DNA of 38,436 bases from Bacteroidota bacterium (GTDB lineage: Bacteria; Bacteroidota; Bacteroidia; Chitinophagales; LD1). Of this stretch, positions 8,233-16,589 are shown in pieces. The DNA lies in contig JAOQAO010000254.1 of the NCBI GenBank assembly GCA_025963485.1, positions 1 to 38,436 of the forward strand. Reading direction: 5' to 3'. Position 1 is the first letter of the stretch. Every line of letters begins with the position of its first letter. Made by a program: the position numbers and the translations under genes. The notes under the pieces are model-generated. The model was not told the origin of the DNA. It worked only from the letters and a program-made list of their open reading frames with translations, and ran no database searches.

Positions 8233-11200
8233 TTAGTCTTTTACTATACGGGTAGTAAAGTGCTTGCTATTGCTGACATCTCTGAGATGCACCGTGTAAA
8301 CGCCTGCATCTATACTACGGATGTCCAGTTGTACGGTTTTGCCAGTGATCGCCTGGGTCATCACCGTTCTGCCTGTCATATCGGTCATATCTATTGTATT
8401 ATAGTCGCCAGCTGTAGCGAGGTCGATCATTACCTTATCAGAAGCAGGGACCGGATATACCTTTACTGCGCCTGAAGCCACATCATTCACACCAGTGTGA
8501 TATCCGATGACCAGGTTGGCAGATTGCAGGGTGCAGCCTGTGCTTGTGGTCACTTGCACATTATATGTACCCGCAGTCGTTACTGTGATAGTCGGGGTAG
8601 TCTCAGAGGTATTCCACAAATAAGAAGTAGCATTGGCTGTAGTGGCATCGAGCACCACGCTTGTGATCGGATAGTCAGTAGAGCCCTGTGCCACGATATT
8701 GGCAGAGAGGCCCGCGCACTGCGCATTGGCACGTGTACCCTTGGTAAACCATACCGAATACTCCGCAAAGTTGGTCAGCAGTGTTGGCTGGCCATTGCCA
8801 TTGATAAAGTCAGCCGCTACAGGTTCTATACCCACCAGAGCATCGCCACTGGCAAAACCCGTGAATGTGATATGGTCGTCTGCACCCGAGTAGGAAGGGA
8901 TATTAGGGACAGTGTTATTGATAAGTATGGTACCAATATCACCGGTGGTCAGATTAGCGGCTTGTACATCGTAGGTATTGGTATTGCCCTCGCTCACGTC
9001 AAAAGCCACTATGTCCGCATGATTTTTGGAGAAGACAGGGTTGCCTAAGCTCACACCGTCCGGCAGGTCATTGACCAGCTTGCTGATCTGGCCGGAGCCA
9101 AATGTATGGGCTGTATTGTCCCATGCCTGCATCAGTCCTATATCCCAGTAGCTGATCTCTGTGGTGCTTCCGGTATTGTTGATCACATTTTTTTCATCGT
9201 AGATGATAAACTCGCCCGTAGGATCCCAATCCACAGCATCGGCATATATCGGGCCATTGGTAATCGTACTAGAGAAGGTTGGATTATACAGATGGTACAT
9301 CACTAAGCTGTCCTGGACCACATCGTAAATATAGATAGCCGTATCGATATATTTAGATACGAGCGCCAGCCTGTTGCCAGCCCTTGATACAGCTACATTT
9401 TGCCAGTCTCCCGAGTTGGTGAGCTGTGCCGTTTGAGGATTGGTATAGTCGGTAGTGATGCTATACAGATTATTGTCTGTAGCGATAAAATAGGCTATTG
9501 ATCCATCATCCGTCACGGAAACATTATTCAATGCGAAAAGCGTATTAAGATCATGGAAGCTGGCAGCGGGTGGTGCACTGTCTGCCGGCTGCACCATATA
9601 GAGCGCTGTAGCACCTGCGGTATGATCTGTGCCCTGCAGGATGATCCAGTCAGCACCGCTCACTGGTGGAATATTAGTCGGGTTAGTATTAGTACCATCA
9701 TATATCTCCACCTGGTCAAAAGCAGTTTTCGCAGCTTGCGCTTCTGTCGCGCCGTACAGGTCCATAGCTGCCTGTACCACAGCGATCCTCGCATCGAGGA
9801 ACTGTGAGCTGGATGTCATATACTGGGTCAATGCGCGATAGTACACCAGTTCTGCGTGCTGTTTGGTCACAGCTGTAGCGAAATAATAGAAAGCGTGGTT
9901 AGTGATCCCGCTATTGGTATGTACGCCGCCGTGATCGCTTGTCGTATTGACATATTCACTCATGGTGGCGGGCTGCCAGCCGTTATTGCCCTGGCTAGCG
10001 CCATTGTGCGGGTTGGACAGGTCGCGCAGTGATCCGGATGGGAATACGCCCGGCAGGCACACATCCTCTCCTATCGTCCAGTTCGTCTTATCTATCATAG
10101 AGCCAAAGACATCTGCAAAACTCTCATTGAGCGAACCAGACTGATCCTGATAGGTCAGGTTAGCTGTGCTCTGTATCACACCGTGTGTCATCTCATGGCC
10201 GGCCACATCGAGCCCACCCGCGAGCGGCTTGAAAGCCTGGTCACCATTGCCATAGGCCATGAGCTGGCCATTCCAGAAGGCATTGTCCATAGCCTGGCCC
10301 TGGTCGTCGGTCACATTGATCACAGATATGATCGTGCCACCATTGCCGTCTATGGAGTTTCTGTTGTGTGTATTCTTATAATACGTGTATGCCGCAGCCC
10401 CGTTGGCATGAGCAGATGCGGTCGTCGCAGAGCTGGGCCATGTTGTATTGTTATTGGAGGTGAGATGTGCTATCTGGATATTGGAAGCAGATGCTCCCTG
10501 TGCATCTACAGTCCAGATCGCGCCATGCGGATCATCAGGGAGTACAGATGTAGTATCATTGTACATAGCACGCGATATATCGATCATATAGTAGGTGCTG
10601 CCATTCTGGTATGTGTTCAGCGTTTGGCTGACTCCATTGAGGTCTGTGAGTGTGGTGGTAGTGGGGGCGGTAGTGCAGCTGATGTCATTGCTGTGTATCA
10701 CAGCGCCGGTCTGTGCATCGACCATAACCTCATACATATTGATGAAATTGGTCCGGGCTGTCACCTTATATGCCCAGCGGTCCTTGTCATTATATTTGTC
10801 TTTGAGATATACGACCAGCTCCGAGACCGGGCCGGTATAATTGAGCAGGCTTTGATTGGCTGCGCTCAGTGGCTTGATGCCTTTGCCATCAGTCAGGTTA
10901 TTGATAGCCTTTGCGATAGCATCATTAGCACCTATCAGACTTGAAGCAGCGCCTATGACAGGTGTAGCAGCCCAACGGCCTGTGATAGTAGTACCGTTAG
11001 GTGAAAAATGCACGATCATCTCTCTGCCCATGACAGGTTTGCCCATATAGACTTGAGACAGTTTGACGTGTGTGAAACCGATCTCATCCTGATCGATACG
11101 CCTGACCACCATTTCATCTTTCGGACTTGCGAGATTGAGCAGGGGTTTATTGCGCTCTAAAAACCGGAAGGCCGCACTGCTCATTTCATCAGTCGAGTGC

Positions 11201-11514
11201 ATATTGGTCGTGGTGACCACATCTTTACTGCTGATAAATACCGGATTCTTCTGGTCAGCAGCATACTTCACTTCCCTGATCGCAGATGGATCATAGCTGC
11301 TTTTCTTGTATTGGAGCAGTGGATTGCTTTTGATATTCAGCGATTGTTGCATACGTACCACCTTACCCAGACCGGTGAGGGTTGGGGTGCCTTGAAGTTT
11401 GGTAGCAGGTTTGAATTGTGTTTTCGCTTTCGCCTGAGCAGGTTTTGGCAGCCCTGCACCGCTCACAGATAGTGCGGCAGCGATAGCCAGGACAGAGAGT
11501 ATCAGTTTATTCAT
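8233..11514 (-). CDS. Thermolysin-family (M4) metallopeptidase with T9SS sorting domain
   Basis: A 1093-residue secreted zinc endopeptidase. Domains in order: signal peptide (about 1-28); FTP/PepSY-type propeptide (about 90-270); M4 catalytic domain (about 285-620) with H440EMTH444, the third zinc ligand Glu464 in NESFAD, and His532 in GGVHTNSGI; a region of WD40/TolB-like beta-propeller repeats (about 640-940, for example ADAVDWDPTGEFIIYDE); an Ig/PKD-like module (about 955-1005); and a type A T9SS domain (about 1018-1093, VKVYPVPASDKVMIDL). All catalytic residues are present, so the enzyme should be active after propeptide removal. A small lipoprotein gene ends 14 nt upstream, so both are probably on one transcript, ending at the hairpin 8174-8208. 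Likely role: digestion of external protein. The propeller is unusual between an M4 domain and its sorting signal. Confidence 0.93.
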   Translation of the reverse strand: MNKLILSVLAIAAALSVSGAGLPKPAQAKAKTQFKPATKLQGTPTLTGLGKVVRMQQSLNIKSNPLLQYKKSSYDPSAIREVKYAADQKNPVFISSKDVVTTTNMHSTDEMSSAAFRFLERNKPLLNLASPKDEMVVRRIDQDEIGFTHVKLSQVYMGKPVMGREMIVHFSPNGTTITGRWAATPVIGAASSLIGANDAIAKAINNLTDGKGIKPLSAANQSLLNYTGPVSELVVYLKDKYNDKDRWAYKVTARTNFINMYEVMVDAQTGAVIHSNDISCTTAPTTTTLTDLNGVSQTLNTYQNGSTYYMIDISRAMYNDTTSVLPDDPHGAIWTVDAQGASASNIQIAHLTSNNNTTWPSSATTASAHANGAAAYTYYKNTHNRNSIDGNGGTIISVINVTDDQGQAMDNAFWNGQLMAYGNGDQAFKPLAGGLDVAGHEMTHGVIQSTANLTYQDQSGSLNESFADVFGSMIDKTNWTIGEDVCLPGVFPSGSLRDLSNPHNGASQGNNGWQPATMSEYVNTTSDHGGVHTNSGITNHAFYYFATAVTKQHAELVYYRALTQYMTSSSQFLDARIAVVQAAMDLYGATEAQAAKTAFDQVEIYDGTNTNPTNIPPVSGADWIILQGTDHTAGATALYMVQPADSAPPAASFHDLNTLFALNNVSVTDDGSIAYFIATDNNLYSITTDYTNPQTAQLTNSGDWQNVAVSRAGNRLALVSKYIDTAIYIYDVVQDSLVMYHLYNPTFSSTITNGPIYADAVDWDPTGEFIIYDEKNVINNTGSTTEISYWDIGLMQAWDNTAHTFGSGQISKLVNDLPDGVSLGNPVFSKNHADIVAFDVSEGNTNTYDVQAANLTTGDIGTILINNTVPNIPSYSGADDHITFTGFASGDALVGIEPVAADFINGNGQPTLLTNFAEYSVWFTKGTRANAQCAGLSANIVAQGSTDYPITSVVLDATTANATSYLWNTSETTPTITVTTAGTYNVQVTTSTGCTLQSANLVIGYHTGVNDVASGAVKVYPVPASDKVMIDLATAGDYNTIDMTDMTGRTVMTQAITGKTVQLDIRSIDAGVYTVHLRDVSNSKHFTTRIVKD

Positions 11515-11528
11515 GTCAGTAGGGATTT

Positions 11529-11936
11529 TTATTGTTGTTTCGGGATGAAAGAGTTCAGCTTTTGAGAAAGCTCATCGAGAGCAGTATTGCCAGAAGTGTT
11601 AGCGCTCCAGTTATTCTGGTATACCTTGCCATCTTTGGTCAGGTTCAGGAAGTAGGTCATATTGCCCGGTTTATTGACCGCTGCACTATTGGGAAAGTTG
11701 ACCTTGGCGATCAGTGCTTCTATTTCCTTCAGTTGCTTTTTATCAAGTGTCGTGACCAGTTTCTGCCCGAGGAAGGAAGAAGAGCTTTTATATACTTTGC
11801 CGTCTTCTGCGACCGTATAGGTGGTGACGACAGCGGTGAAACCACCTCCACTCCCAAAAGAAAGCTGGAACGGTTGAAGGGATTTGCAGGATGTGAGCAC
11901 CAGTAGAGCTGCTATGATCATCAGGGTTTTTCTCAT
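11529..11936 (-). CDS. Small lipoprotein, candidate emfourin-like M4 protease inhibitor
   Basis: A 135-residue lipoprotein: residues 1-17 end in the lipobox LTSC (Cys17), so it should be lipid-anchored in the periplasm or on the outer membrane. The mature part starts with FQLSFGSGGGFTAVVTTY, followed by a basic and polar strand region, an amphipathic helix (DKKQLKEIEALIAKVNFP), NMTYFLNLTKDGKVYQNNW, and a C-terminal helix (ALDELSQKLNSFIP). This order (SGGF-type N-terminal strand, helix, P-x-x-x-TYxL strand, helix) is what I recall of emfourin, the proteinaceous inhibitor encoded beside the M4 enzyme protealysin. The gene lies 14 nt upstream of an M4 peptidase gene on the same strand, which supports that reading. 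The family assignment is inference from pattern and context, not a search result. Confidence 0.6.
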   Translation of the reverse strand: MRKTLMIIAALLVLTSCKSLQPFQLSFGSGGGFTAVVTTYTVAEDGKVYKSSSSFLGQKLVTTLDKKQLKEIEALIAKVNFPNSAAVNKPGNMTYFLNLTKDGKVYQNNWSANTSGNTALDELSQKLNSFIPKQQ

Positions 11937-12139
11937 GGTCAGGGTTTGAGTTGCAAGTTACGCATTATTCAAAAAATACAATAAAGAAGTTGTTGGCAGT
12001 GATGTGCTTATCAAAAGGAATGCCAAACCGGGAGTATCAAATACATTTCTCGCGAAGACGCAAAGATTTTAAGAACAGCCTGAGAGATCAAGTGTTGATG
12101 ATCAATCTAACCCAATTGGAAAATAATTAGTTTTGAAAA

Positions 12140-12466
12140 ATGAATTTCGAACTTGTAAATGACGATTACTATCCAACATTGGCTCAAAGGCTAAGAGTAG
12201 CTGTACCTGAATATATGTCAACCTTCGATGACGAAGACGGCATCTATCATATAATTTTTGAATTTGGACAATTTCTTATTAATCATATTGATGATGATGT
12301 CCTTTTATCTAAATCGGTCGCATTCATAAATGAAGCAATTGAGCATGGTGGACATGAGACCGCAGATGTTATATCAATGGAAATTTTTGAACTGCTGGCT
12401 GATGATCTGCAGATAGCCGAAAAAGTAAAGCCCAAACTGTCCGAAAAGGCTTTGCGCCTCTTTTAA
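12140..12466 (+). CDS. Small acidic protein, possibly DUF7674-like
   Basis: A 108-residue soluble acidic protein with no signal peptide, mainly helical (IYHIIFEFGQFLINHI, SKSVAFINEAIEHGG, VISMEIFELLADDLQIAEKVKPKL). The layout of a helix ending in a FINEA-type motif, then a VxxMEIFExLAD helix, resembles DUF7674-type proteins, which are uncharacterised; this is a recollection, not a search. The gene is more AT-rich than its neighbours and stands alone in front of the permease gene, which suggests accessory or acquired DNA. The spacer upstream (11937-12139) holds no gene; it contains CTCGCGAAGACGCAAAGATTT, a word-like sequence that I know as frequent between genes in this phylum. Confidence 0.6.
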   Translation: MNFELVNDDYYPTLAQRLRVAVPEYMSTFDDEDGIYHIIFEFGQFLINHIDDDVLLSKSVAFINEAIEHGGHETADVISMEIFELLADDLQIAEKVKPKLSEKALRLF

Positions 12467-12531
12467 TATGTGCATACCACATCATCCTACTTTATCCATT
12501 TATTTTATCTTTAGCCGGATTAAAATTGCAG

Positions 12532-14211
12532 ATGAACGATATTTTCAGAAAGAAGACGGTATCCAAGGTGATCAAGGATGCTGCTGACGGCTATGGCGAC
12601 GGCGAAGGGCATACAGGACTCAAGCGTTCCCTCGGTGTCCGCGATCTGACAGCGCTCGGTATAGCTGCCGTGGTGGGTGCGGGTATATTCTCGACCATAG
12701 GCAAGGCCAGCTTTGACGGAGGACCGGGTATCATCCTCCTATTCCTGTTTGTAGCGGTGGCCTGCGGATTTTCGGCGCTGTGCTACGCAGAGTTCGCCAG
12801 TATCGTACCGGTGAGCGGTAGTGCTTATACGTATAGTTATGTTGCCTTTGGCGAGATCATCGCCTGGATCATCGGCTGGGACCTGCTCATGGAGTATGCC
12901 ATCGGCAATATAGTCGTCGCGATCTCCTGGAGCGCTTACTTCACGTCCTTTCTGGATGGCGTCGGGATACACATGCCTGCCTTCCTCACCATGGGCCACA
13001 TGACAGCGTCCAATATGGACACCTTTGAAGCGTACAGGGCCTACCATCTCGCTCCGCAATTATTTGGCGCGCACATCGTATTTGACCTTCCGGCCTTCAT
13101 GATCGTGGTGCTCATCACATACATCACTTATATAGGCATCAAAGAGAGCCGCAACTCCGCCAATGTCATGGTGGGTATCAAGATGGCTATCATCTTCCTC
13201 GTGATCTTCGTCGGGGCCTTCTGGGTGACACCAAAGAACTGGTCGCCATTCCTGCCTAATGGCCTGGGTGGTGTACTGAAAGGTATCTCGTCCGTGTTCT
13301 TTGCTTATATAGGCTTTGATGCGATCTCGACCACAGCTGAGGAGTGCAAGGATCCTCAGAAAGACCTCCCCAGGGGGATGATCTACTCGCTCATCATCTG
13401 CACAATTCTTTATGTCGTCATAGCGTTAGTACTCACAGGGATGGTCAGCTATACTAAACTCAACGTCGGCGAACCGCTCGCGTTCGTCTTCCAGCAGGTC
13501 CATCTGCCATGGATGGCGGGTATCGTGGCTATTAGTGCGGTGATCGCTACGGCGAGCGTGCTGCTCGTCTTTCAGGTAGGGCAGCCTCGTATATGGATGA
13601 GCATGAGCCGTGACGGTTTATTACCTCCTATCTTCTCCCGGATACATCCGAAATACGGCACCCCTTCATTCTCCACCATCCTCACAGGCCTTGTAGTCGG
13701 CATCCCTGCCCTCTTTGTGAATATGGACATGATGGTGGACCTCACGAGTATCGGCACTCTATTCGCCTTTGCGCTGGTGTCGGGTGGTGTGATGATGCTC
13801 GATGCGATGCCCGACCGGCCGGTGTCGAAATTCAAGACACCATATATCAATAGCAAGTTCATTTTCCCACTGCTTATCGTTGCCGCATTTGTATTCTGGA
13901 TCGTTAAGTATAAAGCGGTCTTCATAGAATATCTCGGGCTACAGAAAGGCTTTGACTGGGAGTTGGTGCGCGCAGTGGTACCACATTATTTATTTCTCAT
14001 ACTGCTGGCGATACTAGCCGTGCTGGCCTTTCGCAAGAATCTCTCGCTCATACCACTGCTTGGCCTCCTCGCCTGCTCTTACCTGCTATCCGAGTCCGGC
14101 GCGACCAACTGGGAGCGGTTCTTCATTTGGCTACTGGTAGGGCTTGTTTGCTATTTCCTCTATGGCAGTAAGCATAGTAAGCTGAAAGCGGATGCGGCAA
14201 AGCAGACTTGA
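12532..14211 (+). CDS. APC-family amino acid permease
   Basis: A polytopic inner-membrane transporter of the amino acid-polyamine-organocation superfamily, closest in layout to cationic amino acid transporters (YfnA/CAT type). Seen are LGVRDLTALGIAAVVGAGIFSTIG (TM1 with the GAGIF unwound substrate site), CYAEFASIVPVSGSAYTYSYVAFGEIIAWIIGWDLLMEY (TM3-4), FFAYIGFDAISTTAEECKDPQKDLPRGM (TM6 and the conserved loop) and about 13 membrane segments in 559 residues. I choose ATG 12532 (MNDIFRKK) over a TTG 6 nt upstream. TATCTTTA at 12506-12513 is a likely -7 box with a short leader. The substrate is unknown; a cation or proton symporter for amino acids is the best guess. Confidence 0.9.
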   Translation: MNDIFRKKTVSKVIKDAADGYGDGEGHTGLKRSLGVRDLTALGIAAVVGAGIFSTIGKASFDGGPGIILLFLFVAVACGFSALCYAEFASIVPVSGSAYTYSYVAFGEIIAWIIGWDLLMEYAIGNIVVAISWSAYFTSFLDGVGIHMPAFLTMGHMTASNMDTFEAYRAYHLAPQLFGAHIVFDLPAFMIVVLITYITYIGIKESRNSANVMVGIKMAIIFLVIFVGAFWVTPKNWSPFLPNGLGGVLKGISSVFFAYIGFDAISTTAEECKDPQKDLPRGMIYSLIICTILYVVIALVLTGMVSYTKLNVGEPLAFVFQQVHLPWMAGIVAISAVIATASVLLVFQVGQPRIWMSMSRDGLLPPIFSRIHPKYGTPSFSTILTGLVVGIPALFVNMDMMVDLTSIGTLFAFALVSGGVMMLDAMPDRPVSKFKTPYINSKFIFPLLIVAAFVFWIVKYKAVFIEYLGLQKGFDWELVRAVVPHYLFLILLAILAVLAFRKNLSLIPLLGLLACSYLLSESGATNWERFFIWLLVGLVCYFLYGSKHSKLKADAAKQT

Positions 14212-14229
14212 GACGTTAGATATTAGATA

Positions 14230-14877
14230 ATGCAAGGAATGCAATTAAGCTATCAATACCCTAATCCGCAGGAAGGTCCTCACCCATCTGCCTTTGGCAT
14301 CTTCCCTCTCCAAAGGAGAGGGAAGACCCAGCTGACCGGGGAATTCAGAGTTTATATATTAATCTTCTTTTTTGTCCTGATTTCTGGGGTAGTTTGCGCA
14401 CAAGAACAACAGCCCGACACACTTGACTACTCGTATTTGAAGTTTGAGGACCTGCACGATTACTACACTTCTATGTCAGTCAATATCATCGAGGCTGAAG
14501 ATCCCAATCTCTATTTTGAAACATACGCCTGGCTCGGCACGCCCTATCACTGGGGTGGCAAATCACACGCAGGACTTGACTGCTCGGGTTTTGTAGCCAA
14601 GGTCTACAACAGGCTCTATGGTACAGGGCTGAGTGGTGCGGTGAGCGATATCTTCAAGCAATGCGAAGAGATACTCCCCAGCGAACTCAAAGAGGGCGAC
14701 TTTGTCTTTTTCAATATCAACGGGCACTATCTATATCATATGGGCATCTATCTGCAGAATGGCAAATTTGCCCACGCTGCGGTACATGGCGGGGTGATGG
14801 TATCGAGTATGGATGAGGCTTATTATAAGCGGTGGTTCTATAAGGCAGGACGGCTAAAGCAAGCAACCGGTGATTGA
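14230..14877 (+). CDS. NlpC/P60 family cell-wall hydrolase
   Basis: A 215-residue exported cysteine peptidase that should cleave peptidoglycan stem peptides. The catalytic domain shows YAWLGTPYHWGGKSHAGLDCSGF (nucleophile Cys in DCSGF), LKEGDFVFFN, HMGIYL (catalytic His) and HAAVHGGV. The signal peptide (VYILIFFFVLISGVVCAQ) lies at residues 41-58, after about 40 extra residues encoded by sequence that contains a palindrome (14301-14325). No ATG, GTG or TTG lies in frame between the palindrome and the hydrophobic core, so either translation starts at 14230 or 14239 with an odd leader, or a rare start codon such as ATA or ATT is used. The stop lies 12 nt before the next gene. Confidence 0.85.
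   Translation: MQGMQLSYQYPNPQEGPHPSAFGIFPLQRRGKTQLTGEFRVYILIFFFVLISGVVCAQEQQPDTLDYSYLKFEDLHDYYTSMSVNIIEAEDPNLYFETYAWLGTPYHWGGKSHAGLDCSGFVAKVYNRLYGTGLSGAVSDIFKQCEEILPSELKEGDFVFFNINGHYLYHMGIYLQNGKFAHAAVHGGVMVSSMDEAYYKRWFYKAGRLKQATGD
14301..14325. repeat. Palindrome inside the NlpC/P60 reading frame
   Basis: CTTCCCTCTCC (14301-14311), AAA, GGAGAGGGAAG (14315-14325): 11-bp perfect arms. The flanks (TCCTCACCCATCTGCC before, GACCCAGCTGACC after) resemble the dispersed CTCACCCC...CTCTCC-AAA-GGAGAGG elements often found between genes in this phylum. It encodes about residues 24-32 of the open frame, ahead of the signal peptide. Confidence 0.7.
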
Positions 14878-14889
14878 TAATAACTCTTT

Positions 14890-15204
14890 ATGAAAACGAT
14901 TTTACTATTCATTTTGTTTCTGACTATTGCGGACACAGGTAGTAAGCATTCAATGCAGCAAATAGCGGGAAAATATGTCTTCAAGGGAGAAGACTACAGC
15001 ATCAGACTCACCTTACACAAGGATAGCACGTGTGACTATTACGCTGGCAATGGAGAAACAGGTGTACTCTGTGATGGCAAATGGCGTATTCTGAGTAGTG
15101 ATAGCGTTGAGATTATATGCGATGGTGAACAGCCTCAAAATGAGCAAGTGGCTCTCGAAAATGCGCTCGCCGGTTTAATCCCCGGACAAAAGCGCTTTTT
15201 TTAA
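14890..15204 (+). CDS. Small exported protein, possibly truncated
   Basis: A 104-residue protein with a hydrophobic N-terminus (MKTILLFILFLTIADTGS) and a beta-rich mature part (GKYVFKGEDYSIRLTLHKDSTCDYYAGNG, GKWRILSSDSVEIIC) similar to small lipocalin-like or META-type secreted proteins. It ends abruptly at GQKRFF in a run of seven T (15193-15204), where such proteins usually add one more strand. A further open stretch follows in another frame (about 15206-15300), so a frameshifted end is possible but not shown. The gene starts 12 nt after the NlpC/P60 stop and is probably cotranscribed with it. No function can be assigned. Confidence 0.55.
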   Translation: MKTILLFILFLTIADTGSKHSMQQIAGKYVFKGEDYSIRLTLHKDSTCDYYAGNGETGVLCDGKWRILSSDSVEIICDGEQPQNEQVALENALAGLIPGQKRFF

Positions 15205-15301
15205 ATAATCAATAATAGAAAACTACTGGAAGGGAAAGATCTTCTCAAAAAACAATTATGAAACAATCACTCTAGCTTGTTATATGATGACAGCATGGTA
15301 T

Positions 15302-15334
15302 AACCCTCAAAGGGTTTGAAACCCTTTGAGGGTT
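15302..15334. repeat. Dispersed palindrome, copy 1
   Basis: AACCCTCAAAGGGTTT (15302-15317), a single G, then its exact reverse complement (15319-15334). A near-identical element lies at 27769-27801, and both are preceded by TAT and followed by TTC-rich then CGC. It sits between the small exported protein and the PLP enzyme gene. A mobile REP-like element or transcript-end structure is likely. Confidence 0.8.
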
Positions 15335-15418
15335 CGCCACGAAGGTGAATAAAAACAAACGGAGACTTTTAAGTTTACACTTACTCTCACTACCTATGTA
15401 TCCTAAACAGATACTGAC

Positions 15419-16582
15419 ATGGACGTTTCCTATATCCTCAACCTCCTCGGGGAGGACCGCGAAGAATACTTTGGCGCTGTGGCACCTCCCATCATGCAGA
15501 CGAGCAATTTCGCTTTCTCCAAAGTGTCAGCCCTCCGCGCAGCTTTTGACAATGAAAAGCAGGCACATCTCTATACACGAGGCAATAACCCGACCGTGGA
15601 AATTCTACGGAAGAAGATAGCAGCACTCGCTGGTGCAGAGGACGCACTCATACTGGGAAGTGGCGCGGCAGCTATGGCTACTGCAGTCATCGCCTCGGTA
15701 CAACAAGGCGACCATATCATCTGTGTACGTAAACCCTATAGCTGGACCGAGAAGCTTTGCCGTATCATCCTGAAACGCTTTGGCGTGGAGACGACCTTCG
15801 TAGACGGACTGACGACAGAGAGCTATACAGATGCCGTAAAGGCCAATACCAAGCTCTTTATACTGGAGAGCCCTAATACCTTCACCTTTGAGATACAAGA
15901 CATACGAGCGTTAGCCTCTTTTGCCAAAGGCAAAGGCATAACGACGATCATCGACAATACCTACGCCAGTCCACTGGGTCAGCGCTGCATAGAGATGGGC
16001 ATAGATATCGAGGTCCACTCAGCCTCCAAATACCTCAATGGCCACAGCGACATCGTTGCCGGTGTGATCATCGGTAGCCATGAGCGACTTGGCGCGATAT
16101 ACAAGTCTGAATTTATGAACCTCGGTGCGATCATCTCTCCTAATGACGCCTGGCTAATGCTACGCGGGTTGCGTACCTTGCCTATACGCCTGCGGCAGAT
16201 CGGCGAGACCACAGAAAAGGTAGCGGCATTCCTTAAGGCTCATCCTGCCGTGCGGAGCATCCTCTATGCGTGGGATGCCGACAGTCCGCAGATCGCGCTG
16301 GCCAGGCAGCAGATGAATTGGGGGGGAGGCCTGTTCTCCATCCATCTCGCCACGGACGATATCTCCCCTGTGGAAAAATTTTGTGAGGCTCTAAAATATT
16401 TTAAAATGGCGGTATCATGGGGTGGTCACGAATCCCTCATCATGCCTGCTTGTGCTTTCTACCCAATCAGTTACGAAGGAACGCGCACCTACCCTGCCGA
16501 CATGGTGAGGCTGTATATAGGTTTGGAAGATGCCGAGGTGTTGATAAATGACCTGAAACAAGCTCTGAGTTGTATCGTATAA
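15419..16582 (+). CDS. Cys/Met-metabolism PLP-dependent enzyme (trans-sulfuration family)
   Basis: A 387-residue cytoplasmic pyridoxal-phosphate enzyme of the cystathionine gamma-synthase / methionine gamma-lyase / O-acylhomoserine sulfhydrylase family. Seen are YTRGNNPT (phosphate-binding Tyr and Arg), GSGAAAMATAV, Asp179 in IIDNTYASP (PLP nitrogen) and the Schiff-base Lys204 in HSASKYLNGHSD, followed by VAGVIIG. The usual stacking motif YGGT is replaced by PYSWT (Tyr107), and SGMAAI by SGAAAM, so the substrate could differ from the classic enzymes; it may belong to a Bacteroidota-specific branch. The length is normal. The leucine-rich-repeat gene begins 7 nt after its stop. I would not choose between metB, metZ and a lyase. 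Confidence 0.85.
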   Translation: MDVSYILNLLGEDREEYFGAVAPPIMQTSNFAFSKVSALRAAFDNEKQAHLYTRGNNPTVEILRKKIAALAGAEDALILGSGAAAMATAVIASVQQGDHIICVRKPYSWTEKLCRIILKRFGVETTFVDGLTTESYTDAVKANTKLFILESPNTFTFEIQDIRALASFAKGKGITTIIDNTYASPLGQRCIEMGIDIEVHSASKYLNGHSDIVAGVIIGSHERLGAIYKSEFMNLGAIISPNDAWLMLRGLRTLPIRLRQIGETTEKVAAFLKAHPAVRSILYAWDADSPQIALARQQMNWGGGLFSIHLATDDISPVEKFCEALKYFKMAVSWGGHESLIMPACAFYPISYEGTRTYPADMVRLYIGLEDAEVLINDLKQALSCIV

Positions 16583-16589
16583 AAAGGTC

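Noticed and set aside
8260-9048. Plus-strand open frames opposite the M4 peptidase
   Set aside because: Long antisense frames here are explained by codon bias of the minus-strand gene; no motifs or signal peptides are seen.
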